From NCBI RefSeq assembly GCF_027922365.1, contig NZ_BSFN01000001.1:1-64000 (forward strand): a stretch of 64,000 bases of DNA, given 5' to 3'. Below, one piece after another: positions 52,676 through 60,281 of this stretch (positions within the stretch are counted from its first letter, which is position 1; every line of letters begins with the position of its first letter). The translations under genes and the position numbers were made by a program. The notes below the pieces were generated by a model, which did not search any database, was not told where the DNA came from, and saw only the letters and a program-made list of their open reading frames with translations. This DNA comes from Pseudomonas turukhanskensis (GTDB lineage: Bacteria > Pseudomonadota > Gammaproteobacteria > Pseudomonadales > Pseudomonadaceae).

Positions 52676-53206
52676 TCAGAGCGGCTTGACCACGAACAAC
52701 CCATCGTCATGCCCTTCTTCCGAACCGCCATACACTTGCTCGGCGACGGTGCGGATGCTGCTGCCGCTGGCGGCCAGAATCTGGTCCATGGCGCCGGCAA
52801 ACCAGCCGGTGAACATGTAATCCACCTTGCGCCCGACCTTGCCGTACACGTACACAAAGCAGGAGTGCTCGAGCTTGACGCTGGCGGTGCCTTTTTCCAG
52901 GTCGATGTCCTGGATCTTGAACAGGCCCCAGCCGCGTTGGGAAAGACGCTTCATGTAGTGCTCGAACACTGCCACGCCTTCAATGCCGTGGCATTCGGCT
53001 TCTTTCTCGCACCAGTGCCAGGCCGATTTGTAGCCGGCCTTGTAGAGGATTTCGGCGTAGGCATCGGCGCCCAGCACCTCCTCGATGCCCATGTGGTTGT
53101 TCACAAAGAAGTGGCGCGGCACATACAGCATCGGCAGCGCATCGCTGGTCCAGACACCGGTTTCGCTGTCGACTTCGATAGGCAGTTGCGGGGCGATTTT
53201 GGCCAT
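52676..53206 (-). CDS. DUF5943 family protein of the dimethylglycine operon
   Basis: This 176-residue cytoplasmic protein corresponds to PA5397. It contains a 4VR/V4R-like stretch (EILYKAGYKSAWHWCEKEAECHG) and DYMFTGWFAGAMDQILAA, similar to small-ligand V4R domains, but no catalytic residues are evident. ATG 53206 is the start; the frame open to 53374 runs through a palindrome. It is encoded between the dipeptidase and dgcA, so a role in dimethylglycine metabolism or its sensing is expected but unproven. Confidence 0.82.
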   Translation of the reverse strand: MAKIAPQLPIEVDSETGVWTSDALPMLYVPRHFFVNNHMGIEEVLGADAYAEILYKAGYKSAWHWCEKEAECHGIEGVAVFEHYMKRLSQRGWGLFKIQDIDLEKGTASVKLEHSCFVYVYGKVGRKVDYMFTGWFAGAMDQILAASGSSIRTVAEQVYGGSEEGHDDGLFVVKPL

Positions 53207-53240
53207 GGGTGGAGCTCCAGAAAATTCGATAAAAGTGTTT

Positions 53241-53332
53241 ACCCTCACCCCAACCCTCTGCCGACGGGAGAGGGAGCTGATCGCGGTTTGGCTCCCCTCT
53301 CCTGCGTGCGGGAGAGGGGCTGGGGGTGAGGG
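53241..53332. repeat. CTCTCCCGC palindrome between sdp and DUF5943 gene
   Basis: CCCTCACCCC and GGGGGTGAGGG outer arms flank GAGAGGG hairpins. It is the same family as 42450. Confidence 0.82.
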
Positions 53333-53345
53333 AGAGGAAACGGCG

Positions 53346-54323
53346 TTATTCGCCCCAAACATCCGCAAGTACATTCACCCAGTTCTCACCCATGATCTTG
53401 CGCACCACGCGTTCGCTATGGCCGCGCTTGAGCAGGGTTTCGGTGAGGTTCGGGAACTCGCCCACGGTGCGAATGCCCAGCGGGTTGATGATCTTGCCGA
53501 AGCTGGTGAGGCGACGGGCGTAGCCCTTGTCGTGGGTCAGGTATTCGAAGAATTCCTGGCCGTGGCCCTGGGTGAAGTCGGTGCCGATACCGATGGCGTC
53601 TTCGCCGACGATATTCATCACGTATTCGATGGCTTCGGCGTAGTCGTCGATGGTGGAGTCGATGCCCTTGGCCAGGAACGGCGCGAACATGGTCACGCCA
53701 ACAAAACCGCCATGGTCGGCAATAAACTTCAGCTCTTCATCGGACTTGTTGCGCGGGTGCTCTTTGAGCCCGGACGGCAGGCAGTGCGAGTAGCACACCG
53801 GCTTTTTCGATTCGAGGATGACTTCTTCGGACGTCTTGGAACCCACGTGAGAGAGGTCGCACATCACCCCGACACGGTTCATTTCCGCGACGATCTCGCG
53901 GCCGAAACCCGACAGGCCGCCGTCACGCTCGTAGCAACCGGTGCCCACCAAGTTCTGGGTGTTGTAGCACATCTGCACAATGCCCACGCCCAGCTGCTTG
54001 AAGACCTCGACGTAGCCGATCTGGTCTTCATAGGCATGGGCATTCTGGAAACCGAACAGGATGCCGGTCTTGCCCTGCTCCTTGGCTTTGCGGATGTCGG
54101 CGGTGGTGCGCACCGGCATTACCAGGTCGGCGTTTTCGCGCATCAGTTTCTGGCTGGAAGCGATGCTATTAACGGTGGCCTGGAAGCCTTCCCATACCGA
54201 CACGGTGCAGTTGGCCATGGTCAGGCCGCCTTTGCGCATGTCTTCGAACAGCTCACGGTTCCACTTGGCGATGATCAGACCGTCGATAACGATGCTGTCG
54301 GCGTGCAATTCGGCTGGGCTCAT
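53346..54323 (-). CDS. sdp: Renal-dipeptidase-like M19 peptidase of the dgc operon (sdp)
   Basis: This 325-residue protein has the M19 TIM-barrel fold, with the metal ligand region IVIDGLI and the second-metal segments CDLSHVGSKTS and YSHCLPSG. In the proposed P. aeruginosa equivalent PA5396 it is first gene of the dimethylglycine unit. It has the length of the PA5396 group rather than the full renal dipeptidase. Its natural substrate is unproven. Its start is followed leftward by all dgc genes, so transcription of the operon begins in the 117-bp gap at 54,324-54,440. Confidence 0.85.
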   Translation of the reverse strand: MSPAELHADSIVIDGLIIAKWNRELFEDMRKGGLTMANCTVSVWEGFQATVNSIASSQKLMRENADLVMPVRTTADIRKAKEQGKTGILFGFQNAHAYEDQIGYVEVFKQLGVGIVQMCYNTQNLVGTGCYERDGGLSGFGREIVAEMNRVGVMCDLSHVGSKTSEEVILESKKPVCYSHCLPSGLKEHPRNKSDEELKFIADHGGFVGVTMFAPFLAKGIDSTIDDYAEAIEYVMNIVGEDAIGIGTDFTQGHGQEFFEYLTHDKGYARRLTSFGKIINPLGIRTVGEFPNLTETLLKRGHSERVVRKIMGENWVNVLADVWGE

Positions 54324-54440
54324 CAGGCTGTCCCCTTTTCGTAGAAGTCACGCCGAATCGTTTGCCGGCGCTTTGGGTCAGCATATTCCTTGGGGGTTTG
54401 CCGCTATCGCGCAAAAACGACAGGGGAATTGTCGAAAGCG

Positions 54441-55406
54441 TCAAAGCAGGCTTATCGCCGCCTTGCGCGCCGGGTGGCGGTCCTCCCTCGGGCAGCAGGC
54501 AAACCGGGTGCGGTAGCAGCGCGAGAAATACGACTGCGATTCAAAACCGCAGGCCAGGCTTACCTCAAGCACGCTCATGTCGGTTTGCCGCAACAGCTGG
54601 CGGGCCTTGTCCAGGCGCAGGGCCAGGTAGAAGTTCGATGGCGTGTCGTTCAGGTGTAAACGAAACAGCCGCTCCAATTGCCGGCGCGTGACCTGAATGC
54701 GCTCGGCCAGCACCAAGGTGCTGAGCGGCGGCTCGGTATGGCGCTCCATGGCGTCGATCACCTGCACCAGCTTGCGGTTGCTGATGCCATAGCGGCTGGC
54801 GATTTCCATGCGCTGGTGGTCTTGGCGCGGGCGGATACGGCTGAGCACAAACTGCTCCGACACCTGCACCGCCAGCTCGGCACCGTGGGCCTGGGCGATG
54901 AGGTCAAGCATCAGGTCAATCGAAGCAGTGCCGCCGGCGCAGGTAATGCGCGAACGGTCGACTTCGAACAACTCCTGGGTTACATGCAGGCGCGGGTAGC
55001 TTTCCTTGAAGGCATCCAGCGCCTCCCAGTGCAGGGTCACAGTGTGGCCGTCGAGCAGACCGGCTTCGGCCAACACCACTGCCCCGGTATCGATGCCGCC
55101 CAGGGTCACGCCCTCGCTGTCCAGCCGTTTAAGCCAGTGCGCCAGCGTGGCGGTATAAGCCTGCAAGGGTTCGAAACCGGCCACCACCAATAGGCGTGTG
55201 CCGCGCGGCAGCGGTTGCAGGGCGCCGTCGGCGTTGATCGACATGCCGTTGCTGGCCAGCACCGGCCCGCCATCCAGGCTCATCACCTGCCAGTGATACA
55301 GCTCACCCCTGAACCGGTTGGCCACGCGCAAGGGCTCCACGGCGGACAGAAAGCCCAGCATGGAAAAACCGGGCAACAGCAAAAACCAGAAGTCTTCACG
55401 GGGCAT
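54441..55406 (-). CDS. cdhR: Carnitine catabolism regulator CdhR
   Basis: This 321-residue GlxA-type regulator has an N-terminal DJ-1/PfpI ligand domain (FWFLLLPGFSMLGFLSAVEPLRVAN, GGIDTGAVVLAEAGLL). A C-terminal AraC-type double helix-turn-helix follows (LAERIQVTRRQLERLF and MSVLEVSLACGFESQSYFSRCYR). It activates the divergent caiX-cdhCAB operon in the presence of carnitine in P. aeruginosa. ATG 55406 is preferred over 55463 because the family N terminus begins MPREDFWFLL. It is a close relative of GbdR and SouR types. Confidence 0.9.
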   Translation of the reverse strand: MPREDFWFLLLPGFSMLGFLSAVEPLRVANRFRGELYHWQVMSLDGGPVLASNGMSINADGALQPLPRGTRLLVVAGFEPLQAYTATLAHWLKRLDSEGVTLGGIDTGAVVLAEAGLLDGHTVTLHWEALDAFKESYPRLHVTQELFEVDRSRITCAGGTASIDLMLDLIAQAHGAELAVQVSEQFVLSRIRPRQDHQRMEIASRYGISNRKLVQVIDAMERHTEPPLSTLVLAERIQVTRRQLERLFRLHLNDTPSNFYLALRLDKARQLLRQTDMSVLEVSLACGFESQSYFSRCYRTRFACCPREDRHPARKAAISLL

Positions 55407-55632
55407 GGCAAGGCTCGGCCAGGGTAATGTTCGAGGCTTACGCCACGGCGCAGGCTTTGGCAATGCAACAGGTCGCTTGCGTACAAAAGCTGGTCGCTAC
55501 CGTGGGATTTTGCCGCCGCTGCGCTGCGTAATTTGGCCAACAGCTGGCAAGGCACCGCTGGCCACACTCGACAACAAGCATTCCCGAGCGCGCACTTGGC
55601 CCGCCGAGGAATCAGCCACATGAGGAACACCG

Positions 55633-56565
55633 ATGAAGACCTTACTCAGTTGCTGTTTGTTAGTGCTCGCCAGCCAGACCGCCCTCGCCGCCGACCCGGC
55701 CGCGTGCAAAACCGTGCGCCTGGGCGTGGTGAACTGGACCGATGTGATTGCCACCAGCGCCATGACCCAGGTGCTGCTCGACGGCCTGGGCTATGAAACC
55801 AAGCAGACCAGTGCGTCGCAGCAAATCATTTTTGCCGGTATCCGTGACAAGCGCCTGGATATGTTTCTGGGTTACTGGAACCCGATCATGACCCGCACCA
55901 TCACCCCCTTTATCGACGCCAAGCAGGTAAGGGTGCTGGAAAAACCGAGCCTGGAAGACGCCCGCGCCACCCTGGCGGTACCCACGTACCTGGCCGACAA
56001 GGGCCTGAAAACCTTTGCCGATATCGCCAAGTTCGAGAAAGAACTGGGCGGCAAAATCTACGGCATTGAACCGGGCTCGGGCGCCAACACCGGCATCAAG
56101 GACATGATCGCGAAAAACCAGTTTGGCCTGGGCAAGTTCCAACTGGTGGAATCCAGTGAGGCCGGCATGCTGGCCGCCGTCAGCCGGGCAGTGAAACGCA
56201 AGGAAGCGGTGGTGTTCTTCGGCTGGGCGCCGCACCCGATGAACGTCAACCAGGACATGACCTACCTCTCCGGCAGCCAGGACGCCCTCGGCCCGGACGA
56301 AGGCCGCGCCACGGTGTGGACCGTCACCGCGCCGGACTACGCCAGCCGCTGCCCGAACGTCGACAAGCTGCTAAGCAACCTGAGCTTCAGTGCCGCCGAC
56401 GAGAGCCGCATGATGCAGCCCCTGCTCGACCACCAGGACCCGCTGGAATCGGCGAAAAAGTGGCTCAAGGACCACCCGCAAGACCAGCAGCGCTGGCTTG
56501 AAGGCGTGACCACCCTCGACGGCCGTCCCGCCAATGAACACCTGCAACTGACCTCCAACCCTTAA
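55633..56565 (+). CDS. caiX: Carnitine-binding periplasmic protein CaiX
   Basis: This 310-residue ProX/OpuAC-type binding protein has a signal peptide ending ALAA. VVNWTDVIATSAMTQVLLDGLGYE supplies aromatic-cage residues for a quaternary ammonium, and GYWNP and FFGWAPHPMN contribute tryptophans. It delivers carnitine to the shared CbcWV permease rather than to one of its own, as no permease gene follows. GAGGAAC precedes the ATG. Confidence 0.9.
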   Translation: MKTLLSCCLLVLASQTALAADPAACKTVRLGVVNWTDVIATSAMTQVLLDGLGYETKQTSASQQIIFAGIRDKRLDMFLGYWNPIMTRTITPFIDAKQVRVLEKPSLEDARATLAVPTYLADKGLKTFADIAKFEKELGGKIYGIEPGSGANTGIKDMIAKNQFGLGKFQLVESSEAGMLAAVSRAVKRKEAVVFFGWAPHPMNVNQDMTYLSGSQDALGPDEGRATVWTVTAPDYASRCPNVDKLLSNLSFSAADESRMMQPLLDHQDPLESAKKWLKDHPQDQQRWLEGVTTLDGRPANEHLQLTSNP

Positions 56566-56583
56566 AACACCGACTGGCACCAT

Positions 56584-56607
56584 GCGCAGCCCTGATTGCG
56601 GCTGCGC
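56584..56607 (+). repeat. Perfect hairpin between caiX and cdhC
   Basis: GCGCAGCC (56584-56591) pairs with GGCTGCGC (56600-56607) over eight bases. No T run follows. It could stabilise the caiX part of the message against exonucleases, giving more binding protein than enzyme. Confidence 0.65.
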
Positions 56608-56643
56608 GGCGGTGAGCCCTGCCCGACTGTAAGGAAGTGCCGT

Positions 56644-57531
56644 ATGAACCACGACGTCATCATTACCTGCGCCCTCACCGGCGCTGGCGACACCACCGGC
56701 AAAAGCCACCTGGTACCCATCACCCCGAAACAGATTGCGGCGGCTGCCGTGGAAGCGGCCAAGGCTGGCGCTACCGTGGTGCACTGCCATGTTCGCGACC
56801 CGGCCACCGGCAAGTTCAGCCGCGACGTGGCGCTGTACCGCGAAGTGATGGAACGCATCCGTGAGGCGGACGTGGACATCATCGTCAACCTCACCGCCGG
56901 CATGGGCGGCGACCTGGAGATCGGCGCCGGCGAACACCCGATGGAATTCGGCCCCAACACCGACCTGATTGGCCCGCTGGCGCGGCTCGCCCACGTCGAA
57001 GCCCTGCTGCCGGAAATCTGCACCCTGGACTGCGGCACCCTCAACTTCGGTGACGGCGACACCATCTACGTCTCCACCCCGGCCCAACTGCGCGCCGGCG
57101 CCAAGCGCATCACCGAACTCGGGGTGAAAGCCGAGCTGGAAATCTTCGATACCGGCCACCTGTGGTTCGCCAAGCAGATGATCAAGGAAGGCCTGCTCGA
57201 CGACCCGCTGTTTCAACTGTGCTTGGGCATTCCCTGGGGCGCGCCGGCCGACACCACCACCATGAAAGCCATGGTCGACAACCTGCCTGCAGGCTGCACT
57301 TGGGCCGGTTTTGGCATCGGCCGCATGCAGATGCCAATGGCGGCGCAAGCGGTGCTGCTGGGCGGCAACGTGCGGGTCGGCCTGGAAGACAACCTGTGGC
57401 TGGACAAAGGCGTGCTGGCCAGCAACGGCGCACTGGTGGAGCGGGTCAGTGAAATTCTCACCCGACTGGGCGCGCGCATCCTTACTCCGGCAGAAGGCCG
57501 GGCAAAAATGAACCTCAAACGTCCCGCCTGA
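56644..57531 (+). CDS. cdhC: 3-dehydrocarnitine cleavage enzyme CdhC (BKACE family)
   Basis: This 295-residue zinc enzyme of the beta-keto acid cleavage family splits dehydrocarnitine with acetyl-CoA to give betainyl-CoA and acetoacetate. HCHVRDP (zinc histidines H46 and H48) and a [10 protein letters not shown] stretch are visible. ATG 56644 follows AAGGAAG. It is followed by cdhA after 13 bp. Confidence 0.9.
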   Translation: MNHDVIITCALTGAGDTTGKSHLVPITPKQIAAAAVEAAKAGATVVHCHVRDPATGKFSRDVALYREVMERIREADVDIIVNLTAGMGGDLEIGAGEHPMEFGPNTDLIGPLARLAHVEALLPEICTLDCGTLNFGDGDTIYVSTPAQLRAGAKRITELGVKAELEIFDTGHLWFAKQMIKEGLLDDPLFQLCLGIPWGAPADTTTMKAMVDNLPAGCTWAGFGIGRMQMPMAAQAVLLGGNVRVGLEDNLWLDKGVLASNGALVERVSEILTRLGARILTPAEGRAKMNLKRPA

Positions 57532-57544
57532 GCCAGGAGTTGCC

Positions 57545-58510
57545 ATGCGTTTTATTACCGACATCAACACATTCGCCGCCCTGGGCAGCGGCGTTATCGG
57601 CAGCGGCTGGGTAGCACGGGCGCTGGCCCACGGCCTGGACGTGGTGGCCTGGGACCCGGCGCCCGGCGCCGAGGCCGCGCTGCGCCAACGGGTGGCCAAC
57701 GCCTGGCCGGCGCTGGAAAAACAGGGCCTGGTGCCGGGAGCGGCGCTGGAGCGCCTGACGTTCGTCGACACCATCGAGGCCTGCGTGCGCGACGCCGACT
57801 TTATCCAGGAAAGCGCCCCGGAGCGCCTCGACCTCAAGCTCGACCTGCACGCCAGGATCAGCGCGGCGGCCAAGCCCGATGCACTGATTGCCTCGTCTAC
57901 CTCGGGCCTGCTGCCCAGCGAGTTCTACGCCGATGCCGTCCACCCAGAACGCTGCGTAGTCGGCCACCCGTTCAACCCGGTGTACCTGCTGCCGCTGGTC
58001 GAAGTGGTGGGCGGCGCAAACACCGCGCCCGACGCCATTCAAGCCGCGATCACCGTGTACAAAACGCTCGGCATGCGCCCCTTGCACGTACGCAAGGAAG
58101 TGCCCGGCTTTATCGCAGACCGCCTGCTCGAAGCCCTGTGGCGCGAGGCCCTGCACCTGGTCAACGACGGGGTAGCCACCACCGGCGAAATCGACGACGC
58201 CATCCGTTTTGGTGCCGGGCTGCGCTGGTCATTCATGGGCACGTTCCTCACCTACACCCTGGCCGGGGGTGATGCCGGCATGCGCCACTTCATGGCCCAG
58301 TTCGGCCCGGCGCTACAATTGCCCTGGACCTACCTGCCGGCACCCGAGCTGACCGACCAGTTAATCGATGACGTGGTCGCCGGCACGGCCGAGCAGCAAG
58401 GCCAGCGCAGCATCGCCGAGCTGGAACGCTACCGAGACGACTGCCTGATGGCCGTGCTCGACGCCGTAAAAACCACCAAAGCCAAACACGGCTTCGCCTT
58501 TGCCGACTAA
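57545..58510 (+). CDS. cdhA: L-carnitine dehydrogenase CdhA
   Basis: This 321-residue NAD enzyme oxidises L-carnitine to 3-dehydrocarnitine. It has the 3-hydroxyacyl-CoA dehydrogenase fold, with [18 protein letters not shown] (NAD), the catalytic-type [20 protein letters not shown], and [21 protein letters not shown] precedes the ATG. It is tightly linked to cdhC and cdhB. Confidence 0.92.
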   Translation: MRFITDINTFAALGSGVIGSGWVARALAHGLDVVAWDPAPGAEAALRQRVANAWPALEKQGLVPGAALERLTFVDTIEACVRDADFIQESAPERLDLKLDLHARISAAAKPDALIASSTSGLLPSEFYADAVHPERCVVGHPFNPVYLLPLVEVVGGANTAPDAIQAAITVYKTLGMRPLHVRKEVPGFIADRLLEALWREALHLVNDGVATTGEIDDAIRFGAGLRWSFMGTFLTYTLAGGDAGMRHFMAQFGPALQLPWTYLPAPELTDQLIDDVVAGTAEQQGQRSIAELERYRDDCLMAVLDAVKTTKAKHGFAFAD

Positions 58511-58522
58511 GGAACGCGCCCC

Positions 58523-58990
58523 ATGCCACCGCGTATTTACCAAACCCGCGTCAGCGCCGACTGGGTCGACTACAACGGCCACCTGCGCGACGCCTACTAC
58601 CTGCTGATCTTCAGCCAGGCCGTCGACACCCTGATGGACCAGATCGGTCTCGACGCCGCCGGCCGCGCCGCCAGCGGCCACTCCCTGTTCACCCTGGAAG
58701 CGCACATCAACTACCTGCACGAAGTAAAACAAGACGAGCCCGTGGACGTGCGCCTGCACATACTCGGCCACGACCGCAAACGCCTGCACCTCTACCTCAG
58801 CCTGCACCGCGAAGGGCGGGAAGAAGCCGTGGCCGTAAGCGAACAGATGCTGCTGCACGTCGACATGAGTGGCCCAAAATCAGCACCGTTCAGCGCCACG
58901 ACAGCCGCGCGGATTGCAGGGCTGGTCAAAGCCCAAGGTGAACTACCAAAACCCGAATATGCAGGGCGAGTGATGGCGTTGCCAGGCTAA
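58523..58990 (+). CDS. cdhB: Betainyl-CoA thioesterase CdhB
   Basis: This 155-residue hotdog-fold thioesterase hydrolyses betainyl-CoA to glycine betaine, the entry to the gbc pathway. WVDYNGHLRDAYYLLIFSQA is the typical N-terminal motif, with a catalytic-type aspartate and asparagine. It is the last gene of the carnitine operon, 12 bp after cdhA. No terminator was visible at its end. Confidence 0.9.
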   Translation: MPPRIYQTRVSADWVDYNGHLRDAYYLLIFSQAVDTLMDQIGLDAAGRAASGHSLFTLEAHINYLHEVKQDEPVDVRLHILGHDRKRLHLYLSLHREGREEAVAVSEQMLLHVDMSGPKSAPFSATTAARIAGLVKAQGELPKPEYAGRVMALPG

Positions 58991-59036
58991 AAAAGCATCG
59001 CGGCTGAAGCCTCTCCTACAAAATCCGCGCCGACTC

Positions 59037-59070
59037 GGCGGATATCCGCTGCGCGGATATTCGCCCTACG
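59037..59070. repeat. GGCGGATATC/GATATTCGCC palindrome after cdhB
   Basis: GGCGGATATCCGC pairs with GCGGATATTCGCC, ending CCTACG. Confidence 0.78.
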
Positions 59071-59098
59071 TCTTGCCTTTGATCTGCTGTTGCTTTCG

Positions 59099-59337
59099 CT
59101 TGTGATCTACCCGCCCCTTGAGCGCAGGCCGAACGGAGTCGCCGTGGAAGGGGTTGAGCGGCCGGGAGCCGCGAAAGGCGTGAGGGCCATGGATGGCCCT
59201 TCTCGCCGGCCCCTGGAGCGGCGACGTAGCGAGGGGAGTCGGAGCGCAGCGTAGACCCAAGGTAGGGGCAAGATTTTTTGGTTTCTTTTTCATCGACTGG
59301 AAAAAGAAACTCGCGCGTAAGGCGCGAAACAAAACGC
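59099..59337. repeat. Structured element of about 240 bp, copy 2
   Basis: It is collinear with 25901-26140, sharing CTTGTGATCTACCCGCCCC, GCGGCCGGGAGCCGC, AGGGCCATGGATGGCCCT, GTTTCTTTTTC...GAAAAAGAAAC and AAGGCGCGAAAC. The variable central hairpin (59238-59256) keeps six of eight pairs by two paired changes and one wobble, with two mismatches. Confidence 0.85.
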
Positions 59338-59463
59338 CCACCACACGCGGTAACGAAGAAGAACAACGTTCCCCACAAACCCGCTTAAAAAGCCTCAAGC
59401 TTTTGATGTTGAGGTTCAGCCCCACCCAAAATCGAGATCGAGCGAGCTAGAGCAGTGCAAGGC

Positions 59464-59521
59464 AAAAATGGCGTTTCAAGCGCAGTGGGCTGGTGCCCAT
59501 GAGCATTGATACGCCATTTTT
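59464..59521. repeat. Spaced palindrome AAAAATGGCGT/ACGCCATTTTT
   Basis: Eleven-base arms lie at 59464-59474 and 59511-59521, with ATGAGCAT in the loop. It belongs with 21230 and 52562. Confidence 0.75.
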
Positions 59522-59570
59522 AACGCAGCAATGCCGACGCGCAGCCGATCGCTTTCTTACACCCAAAAAA

Positions 59571-59604
59571 AACCTCCCGCAAAGCCGACACAGCGCGGGA
59601 GGTT
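59571..59604 (-). terminator. Leftward rho-independent terminator without an obvious gene
   Basis: On the minus strand AACCTCCCGC/GCGGGAGGTT (59604-59595 and 59580-59571) is followed by eight T residues. No protein gene on that strand ends nearby; gbdR stops 670 bp to the right. Confidence 0.8.
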
Positions 59605-59847
59605 AAGTTTGCTTCTAACAGGGAGAGTCCACGCCAAACCGACAACTTCGATCGGGTGACCAAACCCAACCAAACGGCCAACGTATTGCCACTCAAGGCT
59701 GACGCTCTGGCGGCCATTGTGCCGATTGCGAACGACCGAAAATTGCTTGAAAACGACCTGCTCATGCATATAACAGCCATCGCGCTTGTGAGTACGTCAC
59801 ACCCTCACCAGAATCGCTCCACCACTCCCCGTAAAAGGACCACGGCC

Positions 59848-60111
59848 ATGATGCACGCTGACCTGATCGACCAGGACGACCTGCGCGAACGTCTGCAAAC
59901 CCTGGGTTTTGCCGTGCCCGCCGGCGCCACACCCGAGCAGGCGTGCGAGCACGCTGTCATCGGCCTGGACGCTCCACGGGCACTGGCCCTGCGCAAATTG
60001 GTGGAACAGATGCTAGGCAGCGGCGCAGTGATGCTGCCGGCCGTACGCGAAGCCATTTCGCGGCAGTTGCTGCCGGCGCTGGCGCAGTACAAAGAGAGTC
60101 ATGGCGGATGA
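59848..60111 (+). CDS. Small conserved-looking protein, unknown function
   Basis: This 87-residue protein is mostly helical, with charged N-terminal DLIDQDDLRERLQTLGF and a C-terminal LPAVREAISRQLLPALAQYKE. It begins at ATGATG 59848 after AAAGGA. The open frame continues upstream to 59656 without a ribosome site. It has no recognised domain. It lies divergent to nothing and convergent with gbdR, whose coding region ends 167 bp away. Composition fits neighbours, so it is probably real. Confidence 0.6.
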   Translation: MMHADLIDQDDLRERLQTLGFAVPAGATPEQACEHAVIGLDAPRALALRKLVEQMLGSGAVMLPAVREAISRQLLPALAQYKESHGG

Positions 60112-60118
60112 AAGCGGC

Positions 60119-60281
60119 GTAGGTTGGGCTGAGCGCAGCGAAGCCCAACAATACCGAGAATCCGCCACCACCAACGATGTCAAACAGGACGCGTGCAGCT
60201 TATGGTCGTTCTGTTTGACGCCGCTGCTGGGGCGAATGGCAGCGTATCGTTGGGCTTCGCCTTTGGCTCAACCGAACCTAC
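60119..60281. repeat. Long-spaced GTAGGTTGGG palindrome; contains the gbdR stop
   Basis: Arms 60119-60149 and 60249-60281 are inverted copies, related to 10893-11007. The TAG of gbdR (60278-60280) lies in the right arm, so the last residue is close to repeat sequence. Confidence 0.82.

Larger units (their letters stand above)
58991..59847. other. Gene-poor region of repeats and a leftward terminator
   Basis: This 857-bp stretch holds a GGCTGAAGCC hairpin, a GGATATCCGC palindrome (59037-59070) and the second copy of the structured element (59099-59337). A spaced AAAAATGGCGT/ACGCCATTTTT palindrome (59464-59521) and a minus-strand terminator (59571-59604) follow. Nothing that looks like a protein gene was found, although several frames are open. 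Confidence 0.7.
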
